Below are positions 45,609 to 56,226 of a DNA stretch of 64,000 nt, piece after piece. The DNA is from Rhynchopus sp. YZ270_cl-10 (lineage: Eukaryota > Euglenozoa > Diplonemea > Diplonemida > Diplonemidae), in contig OZ037927.1 in NCBI GenBank assembly GCA_964035575.1, forward strand, positions 372,001-436,000. The letters run 5' to 3'. The notes under the pieces were generated by a model. That model did no database searches. It saw only the letters and a program-made list of their open reading frames with translations, and was not told where the DNA came from. Numbering within the stretch: the stretch's first letter is position 1; every line of letters starts with the position of its first letter. The position numbers and the translations under genes are program-made.

Positions 45609-45676
45609 GGTTTTTGTTGTGTTTGTTCGAATGTAGATTGCTGTGTGAGTGGTGTGAAGGGAGAGGGTGCAACACC
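45609..45676 (-). promoter_or_regulatory. Shared 5' flank of ankyrin genes (copy 3)
   Basis: About 68 bp match the other paralogues up to GAGGGTGCAACACC. It then jumps to AGTATCATGGGCCACAACG, which in the fourth gene's upstream DNA lies about 200 bp further out (near 50068), so a block of roughly 200 bp is missing here. Confidence 0.4.
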
Positions 45677-46079
45677 AGTATCATGGGCCACAACGTGAGA
45701 GAGCATTCAGGGGAAATATGCCTAGTTGTGCAAAGAGATGGGTGGGTGGCAGAGGGTGCTTTCTTTAAAGGGGTGTCCCGAATAAGTTTACCCCCAAATA
45801 ATAGCTATATTCCGAAATAACCTTTTTTGTCCCATATTTGGGGTGCCGAAAACATACAGAAAAACTTCACCCCACTACCTTTTATTGAGGGGAAATTATG
45901 TGAGGGTGTTTCCGTGAACGAAGCGAGCGGAATTTATTTTCCCCCAAATTAGTTTCCCCCCCAAATAACATTTTTTTTTTTCCCTTCTCCGCCGAAGGTG
46001 AAGCAAGGGACAGTATTGTATGCGCTCCAGGGGGCGGGGAAAGGTTAGATTCATACACTTCAGTTCACAGAATTGAAAG
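45677..46079. other. Intergenic
   Basis: 45677-45765 is the remaining homology to upstream DNA of the fourth gene. 45775-46000 has repeated CCCCCAAATAA blocks. 46000-46060 is a diverged V-like stretch. No gene. Confidence 0.5.
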
Positions 46080-46183
46080 TACCGTATTCGTAAATATGTT
46101 CGACCGTAATAAAGTTCGTCCTTTTCCGGATTTTTCTGGAAGTTCGTCCTTTTTTACGGTCGAACATTTTTACAAATACGGTA
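46080..46183. mobile_element. Miniature TIR element F
   Basis: 104 bp with about 33 bp TIRs. The outer part reads TACCGTATTCGTAAAT against ATTTTTACAAATACGGTA, and GTTCGACCGTAA is kept in both arms. TA at each end fits a TA target duplication. AGTTCGTCCTTTT occurs twice inside. Confidence 0.7.
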
Positions 46184-46840
46184 ATTAAGAGGGTCAACAC
46201 ATGCACCCTTTCTTCGGAAAGTGACAACTCTGCAAACGCAGATTAGGTGAAACTTTGGCCGAAAATGGGCCCCTCGTATTGTGGAAAACAATAACAACAA
46301 AATGAACGAATTGCTAAAATTATTACGCGTCCACTCGACTTTTGGATAAAGAAAACTAGAGATGAAAGGGGGTTTGGGGGGAAGAGTTTAATTCTTGAAC
46401 GCATCCCCACACTCAGTCACACGGAGAAAAAACGACTCGTGGATACTGAAAAATTTCACAAGAAATGCACGCATGTCTTATAAAGAAACATAACCGTTTG
46501 CCCTGAGGACATGGCCCACAAAAGAAGGGAGAGGGAGAAGTAGACCAAGAAAGAAATAATGAAAGCAAGTCATAAACAACGTTGTCGGTGGAAAAATGCT
46601 TTATGGGTGAGATACTAGCAAAATTCCCAACAACCACCCATTTGCCCCCCAACAAAAAGTCACAAAAAATAACGTTCTGAGAGCGGGTAAAACCCCGCCT
46701 CACCTGTCAGAAGGTGAAGTAAGGTATAGTATTGAAGTCGACGTAGAGGGGAAAGGGTCAATTTTACAAACCCTCAACCTAAAACTGTGTCGGGAAACAA
46801 TCACCAAATACCACAACATTGCACACACACATCTGATCTA
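46184..46840. other. Intergenic with V repeat
   Basis: A minus-strand frame at 46413-46703 is open for 96 codons, but I do not support it as a gene. A V repeat is at 46697-46770 and the shared ankyrin 3' flank is at 46785-46840. Confidence 0.5.
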
Positions 46841-49797
46841 TCAACGGAGGAGGCGACAGCACTCAGGACAGCCGCCTATGCTCGCACAGTCGGCAGCAGT
46901 GTCGCCGTCGTTGTCGCGCAGGGCCTTGTCCGCACCGTGCTGCAGGAGGAGCTCCACCACATCTGCATGTTTCTCTTGCGCAGCGTGGTGCAGTGCAGTG
47001 CAGGCGTTCGCGCCTTGTTCGTTCACGTCCACCCCCTGACACTCAAGCAGGTGGCGCACAGCTTCCACATGCCCTCCGTCTGCCGCCAGTATCAGAGCTG
47101 TGAACCCGTCGTCTGTGACACGCAGCTGCGCACCAGCATCAATAAGCATCTTCACAAACTCGGACTGCCCTGCTTCGCAGGCTGAGAGCAGAGGCGAATA
47201 CCCCACACGGTTCGCCACATCAAGCTGTGCCCCTGCGTCAATCATGACCTGGCACACGGCAGGGTCCACAGAAAGCGACGTGGCCAGCGCCGTGCGGCCG
47301 TCCTCATCCACAGCGTCAAGAGGGACGCCGTGCTCCACAAGCATCTTGCAGAGGTCAGCGTCGCCCGACTGCACAGCACTGTGGAGGGCGGTTGTCCCGT
47401 CCTCTGCACAGACGTCCACGTCGGCGCCGTGCTTCAGGAGGAACTCTGTGAAGCTTTTGTGCCCCTCAGCACTGCTGAGCATCAAAGGCGTGCTGCCAGC
47501 AACATCTGCACTGCTAATGGAGACACCGTGCTGCAGAATAAGCTCACCTGCAGCAACGTTGCCACCCAGCGCCGCATACGAAATCGGAGGTACCCCGTTC
47601 GCACACGGCTCACTCGCAGAGATACCTCTCGCCAGAATGTGTGCTGCACACAGACCGAGACCACGGAGCAACGTCTCGTGCAAAAGTGGTCTACACGTGG
47701 TGCTGGTCTGCACATCTTTCACACGGGCACCACCTTCAAGAAGAGCAAGAGCACCAGGTTCATTGCCCTCCTGAAATGCCAGAAGGAGAGGTGTGAACCC
47801 TGAGTTATTGACTGCTTCGATTGCGGCACCGTGCTTGAGGAGCATGTTCACGAGGTCTGCTTCGTTATTGTTTGTGGCGACGTGGTGCAGTGCAGTGTTT
47901 CCTTTACTGTCCAGTGGCAAGAGACGCACCACCTTCAAGAAGAGCAAAAACAGCAGGTTTGTTGCCCTTCCGAAATGCCAGAAGGAGAGGTGTTAACCCT
48001 GAGTTATTGACTGCGTCGATTGAAGCACCGTGCTTGAGGAGCATGTTCAGAATACCATACTGGACCTTCTGAAGACGGGCAGCGTAGTGCAGTGCAGTGT
48101 TGCCGTTACCATCCTTTGTGGCCACTGACGCACCCCTTGAGAGAAGAGCAACAACAGCAGGTTTGTTGTCATGAGCAACAGCCATGTGGAGAGGTGTGGC
48201 CCCAACGTTGTTCGGCACCTCGAAAGCCAAACCTCGACTTAGTAGTATGTTCACAAGGTCTGCTTGGTTGTTGTTTGTTGAGACGGCGACGTGGTGCAGT
48301 GCAGTGTTGCCATCCCTGTCCACAGCGGCAAGAGACGCACCACCTTCAAGAAGAGCAACAGCAGCAGGTTCGTTACCCTTCTGAAATGCCAGAAGGAGAG
48401 GTGTGTTACCGACCTGAGTTATTGACAGCTTCGATTGAGGCACCGTGCTTGAGGAGCATGTTCACAAGGTCTGCTTGGTTGTTGTTCGTTGAGAAGGCGA
48501 CACTGTGCAGTGCAGTGTTGCCTTTTCTGTCCACAGAGGCAAGAGACGCACCACCTTCAAGAAGAGCAACAACAGCAGGTTCGTTGCCCCTCCGAAATGC
48601 CACAAGGAGAGGGGTGTATCCTGAGTTATTGACAGCTTCGACAGACGCGCCGTGCTTGAGGAGCATGTTCACAAGGTCTGCTGGGTTGTTGTTCGTTAAG
48701 ATGGCGACATGGTGCAGTGCAGTGTTGCCTTTACTGTCCGCACAGGCAAGAGACGCACCACCTTCAAGAAGAGCAACAACAGCAGGTTCGTTGCCCTTCC
48801 GAAATGCCACAATCAGAGGTGTGTATCCTGAGTTATTGACTGCGTCGATTGAAGCACCGTGCTTGAGGAGCATGCTCAGAATACCTGATTGGACGGACTG
48901 AAGACGGGCAGCGTAGTGCAGTGCAGTCTCGCCTTCGCAGTCCTTTGTGGCCAAAGACGCACCCCTTGAGAGAAGAGCAACAACAGCAGGTTTGTTGTTA
49001 TGAGCAACAGCCATGTGGAGAGGTGTCATCTGAAAGTTGTTCGACACCTCGAGATCCAAACCTCGACTTAGTAGCATGTTCACAAGGTCTGCTTGGTTGT
49101 TGTTTGTTGAGATGGCGACGTGGTGTAGTGCAGTGTTACCATCGCTGTCCACAGAGGCAAGAGACGCACCACCTTCAAGAAGAGCAACAACAGCAGGTTC
49201 GTTGCCCTCCTGAAATGCCACAAGGAGAGGTGTTAACCCTGAGCTATTGACAGCTTCGATTGAGGCACCATGCTTGAGGAGCATATTCACAAGGTCTGCT
49301 TGGTTGTTCCTTGAGAAAACAGCAAAGTGCAGTGCAGTGGTACCGTTATGGTCCACAATGGCAAGAGACGCGCCCCTTGTGAGAAGCTCCTTGAGGCAGG
49401 CGACGCCCCCCACTGTCGCACACATCAGTGCAGTGAGACCGTTGGGTGTCACAATGTCGAGCCCCGCCCCAGCCTCGAGGAGAAGAACTAAACACCCAAC
49501 GTGGCCTTTGTGTGCACAGATCATCAGAGGCGTCCTGCCCGTCTTGTCACACACGTCCAACGGCGCAGGCAACGTGCGTTCAGTCTCTCCTCCCCTTGCC
49601 GACACGTGTGCCGCACCAGCGTTTCTTGTGTCAGGCGCAAAGTGTTGTGCAAGAATCGCCCCAAGGGAGTCCTGCTGGTTCTCCCTGCACATACAGCACA
49701 CAGCGTCATATGGGTCCGCCGACACCTCGTCTGCTTCACACCTCCTCCGCTTTGCTGGCTTCTCATCTGGCGTGCTGTCTGCGTGTCGCTTCGACAT
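46841..49797 (-). pseudogene. Ankyrin-repeat gene 4, broken by two frameshifts
   Basis: The start MSKRHADST is at 49797. The first open part runs to 48406 (463 residues), the second covers about 47904-48443 in another frame and the third 46841-47947 in the last, ending with the family C-terminus CRLLR. Change 1, near 48410-48416, lies where an NNSG repeat end meets a VGNTPL repeat start, as if two modules had recombined out of register. Change 2, near 47915, is a 2-base loss relative to the CTGTCCACAGAGGC seen in paralogues. Eight central modules are countable over the three parts. Either this is a young pseudogene, still nearly identical to its relatives, or one or both shifts are sequencing errors in repeats. 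Confidence 0.8.
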
Positions 49798-49927
49798 GGT
49801 TTTTGTTGTGTTTGTTTGAATGTAGATTGCTGTGTGAGTGGTGTGAAGGGAGAGGGTGCAACACCATTTGCATTTCCTGCAGAGTACCCCTCCCATGCAC
49901 CCGCAAGATTGTAACCTTCTTGTGACT
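49798..49927 (-). promoter_or_regulatory. Shared 5' flank of ankyrin genes (copy 4)
   Basis: Near-identical partner of the ANK1 5' flank. Here it continues without interruption into TTGTGCTGCTTCG and the next 230 bp, which shows what the ANK1 upstream region looked like before its 952 bp insertion. Confidence 0.45.
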
Positions 49928-51747
49928 GTTGTGCTGCTTCGTGTCAAAACCCTTGATGTTCAGGTCCACAACGTTATTGTGGGTTTTGTGTTCTGATCTC
50001 CGTACCACAATACTCTTCTCGGGAACATAGTAAGTGTTTTTCCGTTGCAACGCAGGTGTCAGAGACAGTATCATGGTGCACAACGTGAGAGAGCATTCAG
50101 GGGGAATATGCCTAGTTGTGCAAAGAGATGGGTGGGTGGCAGAGGGTGAGTTCTTTCTTTTCTTTTCTTTCTTTTTCTTTTGCAAAATAGCCACTGACTA
50201 CGTGCTACACTTCTTTTTTCTTTTCTTTGTACATTATTGCGTTTTTTATACTTATAAAAAGGAACGATCTGCGCTAGACGTTGCAGTCCACAAAAAGGAA
50301 AACTTGGCGGATCGAACGAAAGCCTCAAAAAAGACTTGTCTTCGTCAATCTAACACCAGAGAGACAAAAAAAAGTGAAGTTGATAGTGCAAACGCCTCTG
50401 GGACGCAGGCAAAAAAAGGAGGGGGGATTTGTAAGTTTGTTTGTTTTGTTTTTGCTACTCTGTTTGTTTTGTATTTCATTGCAGTACTTTGTAAGTTAAG
50501 AGGTAGGTGCGCTTCAGAGTGGCGAGGTTATTATGTCACGAAAAGCACCTGTTTTTGACAGGCTTTTCTCTTCAGCTTTCAAAGGGAGACAATGAATACT
50601 TAACGTGAACAAAAAATTGATGAACAACAAAATAGAAGCTTAACACTCATCACACGATAAAACCCATGGGAGAGGTTGTGGTGAAACGCACACACCTCGA
50701 CGTCTTTGGGGAGGAGTGGCTGCCGGTTTCAAAATGTTTTGTTTCTAATTTCCTCCTTCATGAGGTGACATAAAAAAAAATAAGAAACTGAAATGGTGCT
50801 CCGGGAGGGGTCGATATTGACAGGTCACCGACAGGTCGTTGACCGACTTCCGAAAGCATCATGAAACCTAAAATGGTGTGGCTGAAACCCAGCTATTTTC
50901 CACCAGTCGACTAAAAGCCCACAAGAATGTACATTTTCAACCTACCTTCCTTCACCCCCCCTGTAAGGGCAACCGTAGGTGAAGTAAGGTATAGTATTGA
51001 AATCGATGTGGGGGGGGAGTAAAGGGTCAATTTTACAAAACCAGATTTTGAGGAAAATTTTGGCCAAAAATGGGCCCCACGTATAAGCAACCGGGCTCAT
51101 ATTTCTCAAAATTTAAGTGGCCAAAAAATTGTCCAATTTTCGAGATTGACCCCACCACTGCACGGGCGGAGCCCAAAATGCAAATAAGGACCCTTTTTAA
51201 TTTGTTCTCTTGAAATATGTAATTTCATATTTTCGCGAAAAAAAATATGACTGATCCTACAAGGTTGAAGGAAGGTGGTTGAAAATTATAATAACAACAA
51301 GAACAAGTAATTGCTAAGAAAAAAAACGGGGTGTGCTGCGGAAAACCCACAAAAACGAGCTGGAACACGCCGAGCCTGCCGAGCCTACTTCCAACAACGC
51401 TATCGATCAGATGGTGCTGGATGAAGAGGACAGCCCCCCTTCTTGAACGTTTCATCAGATGCAGGCGTCCAGTGGGTCTGGCAGCGTACGAAGAGCGTTA
51501 ACATACCTGCAGAAGAGCAGAGTGCTGGGTGTGTTGTAGATTATTTCTATAGGGTGGAGTTCCACAGCACACCCCGTTTTTTTTCCGATAGCAATTACTT
51601 GTTTTTTTTGGGCTCGTCCACACCAATAAACCAAAGGCGACTTGAAATACACAGCCCTCTCGTGAACAGTGTACCTAATTTTCTAAACACAGTGGGTGAA
51701 TGAAAGCTAGGAAAAAAGTTGAATCTCAGACCCCCCCCCCCCCCCTA
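49928..51747. other. Intergenic, mosaic of dispersed repeats
   Basis: 49928-50155 matches 37159-37385. Then come a U repeat (50370-50412), a W repeat in reverse (50640-50772), one end of a D-like element (50800-50864), a V repeat (50971-51040) and CACAGCCCTCTCGTGAACAG (51650), a motif with relatives at 23630, 23940 and 36256. A C run marks the edge of the Q palindrome. No gene is supported. Confidence 0.6.
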
Positions 51748-52926
51748 GGGGGTACGACTCCAGCCATTTTTTGCGCACGGAAAATTCATTTGGCATTATC
51801 TGGTCATCTCCAAGGCAACTGCGGGTGAAAAACACCCTCAGAGTGGGTCACAGGGGGCCTGTGGGTCGAAAAACGACCCAGAAGCCACCCCAGAATACAA
51901 AAAAATGGAAAAAAATAGTGAAAAAACGGCTTTTTTCACGTTTTGGCCACTTTGGGCAAAATAGCGATTTTTCGAGAAAAAAATCAAAAACCGGGATATT
52001 TTTTGACATCACAAAGCCTCCTTTGGCACAAATATACCCCAAAAGTGGCCTGTGAGTCCATTCCAACCTGTTTTGGACATATTTGACACTTTTGGAAGTG
52101 TTTTTTTGGTGTTTTTAGGTCAAAAAAATGCCCAAGACGTCCCCAAGACATCCCCAAGACACTTTGCACACCCCCTGTTACGGTCATATTTTTTTCGTTT
52201 TTTTGCCTGAAACCCCCAAAATACCCCTCCCGGACCCCACATAGTCCCGAATATCCATCACACACCCACTCAGAGTGAGTAGAAGCACCCCAAAAAAAAT
52301 ATTTTTTAAAGCCCTTCAACTTCAACATGGATGCTGCCGAAACTGAAGCACAATTTTAGGGCTTTAAAAAATATTTTTTTTGGGGTGCTTCTACTCACTC
52401 TGAGTGGGTGTGTGATGGATATTCGGGACTATGTGGGGTCCGGGAGGGGTATTTTGGGGGTTTCAGGCAAAAAAACGAAAAAAATATGACCGTAACAGGG
52501 GGTGTGCAAAGTGTCTTGGGGATGTCTTGGGGACGTCTTGGGCATTTTTTTGACCTAAAAACACCAAAAAAACACTTCCAAAAGTGTCAAATATGTCCAA
52601 AACAGGTTGGAATGGACTCACAGGCCACTTTTGGGGTATATTTGTGCCAAAGGAGGCTTTGTGATGTCAAAAAATATCCCGGTTTTTGATTTTTTTCTCG
52701 AAAAATCGCTATTTTGCCCAAAGTGGCCAAAACGTGAAAAAAGCCGTTTTTTCACTATTTTTTTCCATTTTTTTGTATTCTGGGGTGGCTTCTGGGTCGT
52801 TTTTCGACCCACAGGCCCCCTGTGACCCACTCTGAGGGTGTTTTTCACCCGCAGTTGCCTTGGAGATGACCAGATAATGCCAAATGAATTTTCCGTGCGC
52901 AAAAAATGGCTGGAGTCGTACCCCTA
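51748..52926. mobile_element. Palindromic foldback element Q, copy 2 (intact)
   Basis: 1,179 bp: arms 51748-52315 and 52358-52926 around a 42 bp spacer. It starts TAGGGGGTACGACTCC and ends with the inverse. Flanks are C runs. The arms are homologous to those of P: both contain CCTGTGAGTCCATTCC, ACCTGTTTTGGACA and GTGTTTTTAGGTCAAAAAA in the same order. An arm frame of about 110 codons is open in both P and Q. Confidence 0.9.
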
Positions 52927-53185
52927 CCCCCCCCCCCCCCCCACAAAAAAAAAAAAACCCCCCTCTCTTCACCTCATATGGCAAGATATACAGTTTGGGA
53001 GTGTGAGTGCGTTCCAAGAAAAACGCAACATAACATATAAGAGGGGGGGGAAAGTCACCCAGTTTCGGTGATGAAAAGAGGCGCTGAAAGCAAACGCTCT
53101 TGGTGCGGGACAGAAACTGTCTGGTGTGTCAATCTTTAAGAGTCGGTAAAAATGGAGAAGAAGAAGAAAAGAAAAAAAAAACAAG
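52927..53185. other. Intergenic
   Basis: C-run and A-run boundary of the palindrome, then unremarkable sequence with no gene. Confidence 0.4.
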
Positions 53186-53568
53186 ATTTACCAAATGCAT
53201 GGAAAACAAAAGATCTTAGTAAGGGGAAATTTTTTTTGAGCGGGGTTTTGATATCTTCTTAGTTTTTTTTTTCCACTAAGATCTTAGTGGAAAAAAACAC
53301 CAAAAAACTAAGATCTTAGTTTTTTTTCTAAGATCTTAGTTTTTTTTTCTAAGATCGTAGCCACTTTATTTTTAAGATCTTAGTTTTGTTTTTAAGATCT
53401 TAGTTTTTTTTGGTGGAAACTAAGATCTTAACAAAAAAAAACTAAGATATTCAACACAAAACACTAAGATCTTACTTAATTTTAAGAAAACACTAAGATC
53501 TTAAAAAAACGGTGTTTTTCGCTCATATCTTAATTAAGATCTTTTGTAATCCATGCAAATGCGTAAAT
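53186..53568. repeat. Inverted-repeat element K packed with AAGATCTT palindromes
   Basis: The ends are inverted repeats of about 35 bp (ATTTACCAAATGCATGG on the left, CCATGCAAATGCGTAAAT on the right). Between them more than ten copies of CTAAGATCTTAG or close variants are separated by T or A runs. The whole stretch can fold in many registers. No coding potential. Confidence 0.7.
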
Positions 53569-54614
53569 GGTTGTTGGGTATCGGCACAAAACCGATGTTC
53601 AGAGAAATTGCGCATTTTTTTTTTTCACGCGAGGGGACACAGCAGTCTTATTCATTGCAAGAGCGACTGCCGGAAATACCTCAGTGTTCAGTTTAAAATA
53701 ATCACGTCTTTTTTGTTGCGACGCACCCCTTATTTGACCAAGACGGCACAAAAAAAGGGGAGAGCAAAAATCGCCTAATTAAAATTATTTTTTTCACTCG
53801 AAAGATAGAGTTTTGTCCACCAGCGCGTCGTCTCCTCTTTTAGAATTCATAATATTTTGTTTGCTTTTTTGCAAATAAAAAGTACAGCCGGAAAAAATGC
53901 CCGCAGAAAATGTATGTAAAAAGCCTGCATCGGGGCGTGTGTGTGTGTGCTGTGTGCCCGACACAGAAAGCAGGCTGTGATGAGAAATTGTAATATACTA
54001 GAAAGGGAAAGTCATACTAACTTTGCTTTACATTCCAAAGAGAAATACTGAAAGCACATCGAAGAAGAAAAAAAAAGAAAAAGAAGTTGAAAGTGCAAAA
54101 CGCCTCACCGTTCATCGGCGGACGCATGGCACAAAAAAAAATCCTCACGGGACGGAGGGGGAAACTAGCGTGCTTTTATTGTCTAAAAACAAAAAAAAAA
54201 ATGCACAGCAAAACCAAACTAAATAATAACTTGAAAGTGAAGTTAATAATGCAGGCACCTCCGACTGACCCACGTACGATGCCAGCCATCCGGATGAAAG
54301 CACAAGATTTGAAAGATTTGAATATGCCTTTCGTGCACACACCCATCTTAAAAACCCAAATGAAGAGACACTTCCCTCCACCCCCACTCCCCCTTCCCCT
54401 GCCCTGCCCTGTTACAGTACTTTTCGCTTTTTTTTTTTTTTCGATGATCTGAACAACAGGTCTGCAAAAAAAATCACCAGAGCTAAATCGCCCTGTTCCC
54501 ATCCCCCCACCCCCACCCCTCCCCTCCCCTTCACCCCACCTCCCCATCGACAGCAACACTCATCGTCTTTGTGTCCTTCCTCCCAATATGTCACGTGTTG
54601 CGCATGGGTCTTAC
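53569..54614. other. Mostly intergenic; possible last exon
   Basis: A U repeat is at 54076-54140. A TTTGCAG acceptor near 54463 (minus strand), followed by a Lys-rich frame to a stop near 54353, could be the last exon of the unrecognised minus-strand gene described next. I see no other gene. Confidence 0.4.
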
Positions 54615-55260
54615 CTCGATGTCATCTGCTACATTGTTGGTACCCTGCGGCGGGGGCATACGCTTTGCTGTCTTGAGGAACTTCTTTTTCTTTGCCCGAA
54701 ATTCATCGAACAGGATCGGGCTGTTTGAGGAAAAGGTTGTTTCTTGGAAAAAAAATGATTTATCGTAATTCTCTTAGTCGGTCCATTTAGAGCCTTGGAA
54801 ATTATTGGAGTCTGTGGTGTGGTAGACAACCCCCAAAATAGCAGAAAATACGTAGCACAAAAATAGCACCTTTAGCCGCACCAAAAAAATTGAGATGCCC
54901 AGAATAGCAGAAAATAGTAGAAAATATGGTACTCCCGACGAGGTGTATCACGAAGTACGCAAAGGACCAGTTTCAGGAGTACCAAAATAGTAGAAAAAAT
55001 AGCACCCCCCCCTTTAGGGGAGGGTCACTGTTACCAAATTTGTGTATACAAACTCATTTTTCTCGAAATTGTTGAAAACCGTATTTTTTGCACTTATTCG
55101 GTACCATAACCCCCCAAAAATGACTTTCCGCCCGGTTTTGGCGACTTTTGAGCACCAGAAAATACCTAATTTAGGTTTTTCAATGTGGTGAGACAGAACT
55201 TGTACCTGAGCCCCCCTTTGATACCCTTGTCAATATGGTCATTCGCTTTCTTCCTCATTG
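54615..55260 (-). CDS. Two exons of an unrecognised gene (partial)
   Basis: Exon 55206-55260 encodes MRKKANDHIDKGIKGGL and exon 54615-54720 encodes PILFDEFRAKKKKFLK followed by TAKRMPPPQG. The sites are good (CTCCAG| and |GTACAA; AAACAG| and |GTAAGA) and the phases match across the 485 bp intron (AG|C = Ser). The peptide is basic and I do not recognise it. Upstream coding may continue at about 55270-55530, where a minus frame reads MGRPHWDHPYRMLRQEV, and a Lys-rich last exon may end near 54353, but those limits are uncertain. The intron carries a second copy of mini element M. Confidence 0.5.
54814..54883. mobile_element. Mini TIR element M, copy 2 (in an intron)
   Basis: About 70 bp related to copy 1: GTGGTGTGG at one end, AGCCGCACCA at the other, and the same AAAATAGCAGAAAATA interior. 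It lies in the intron of the partial gene. Confidence 0.55.
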
Positions 55261-56226
55261 CTGGAGTGCAAAGGGTCAACAACAGCGCTCAGTGCCCCAA
55301 AAAACACTGTGTCGCAAGTCTGGAACACTAATTCTGTCGACTTCGAGCCCTCGTTCCTTTGACATCACTTCCAAATTGACTTCCTGACGAAGCATCCTGT
55401 ATGGGTGATCCCAGTGGGGACGTCCCATTACTACACTTGTATATCCAGAAGGGGCACGTTCTGCTGTGAGGGCACTGCACGGTTCACCTTCTTCTTGCCG
55501 ATCCTGGGAGAGGTCGGATATGTCCTTTTACTTCTTCCCCTTCAAGTTTGGTACACTTGTCGCTAGATTTATAATTTATAGTACCCCGATGGGGTTGGGG
55601 TAGTGCCGGGGGCACCGTGAGCAGTGGGGCGTGAGTGGAGAGAGAGTCGGGACAGAGAGGATGAAGTGAGAGTCACAAGAGCGGGAGTCACTGTACGAGC
55701 AAGAGTCCCAGTCCCAGCAAGTTTGAGCAAGAGTCACAGTCCTCCAGCTCCCTGCAACATCGTGCCAAACAAGACCCCGCAACTGGCTCCCCACACGCTC
55801 TGTACCTTATCCAAAGGCACCTGACACATAGGCAGCTTCCAAATAGAAGGCCTCGCAACAAACTTAGCCGCAGTCTCATGCGCGTTTTGGGGATTTTTCA
55901 CACCCCGGGGCATTTTTTGGGGGGTTTTGAGTGATTTTACACCGGAGATAGACCGCATCTAGGTTCGAGGAATGGAGGGGTGAAAAGGTTCAAGTTCCGT
56001 CTCGGTGGGTAGGTACAAGTTCTGTCTCATTTTTTCAAGAAGCTCAAAAAAGTAATCTCTGGGGTATATGGTGGGTCAAAACCGGGCGGAAAATCATTTC
56101 CCACACCCCCAGGGTCCGAATGTATGGTTTTTTTGTACTTAGAACGGTCTAAATTTAAATTTCGAAAAAATGGATTTTGTTCACCCAGTGACCCTCCCCT
56201 AACCCCCCCCCTTTCATCCACACCAG
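55261..56226. other. Intergenic or unassigned
   Basis: 55270-55530 may hold an upstream exon of the partial gene. 55600-55760 has GAGTC/GAGAGT-rich simple sequence. 55860-56220 has no feature I can support; a further C-terminal exon of the GBP-like gene could lie here. Confidence 0.4.

Noticed and set aside
46413-46703. Minus-strand frame of 96 codons between ankyrin genes 3 and 4
   Set aside because: No homology recognised, no partner exon, and part of it overlaps a dispersed repeat.
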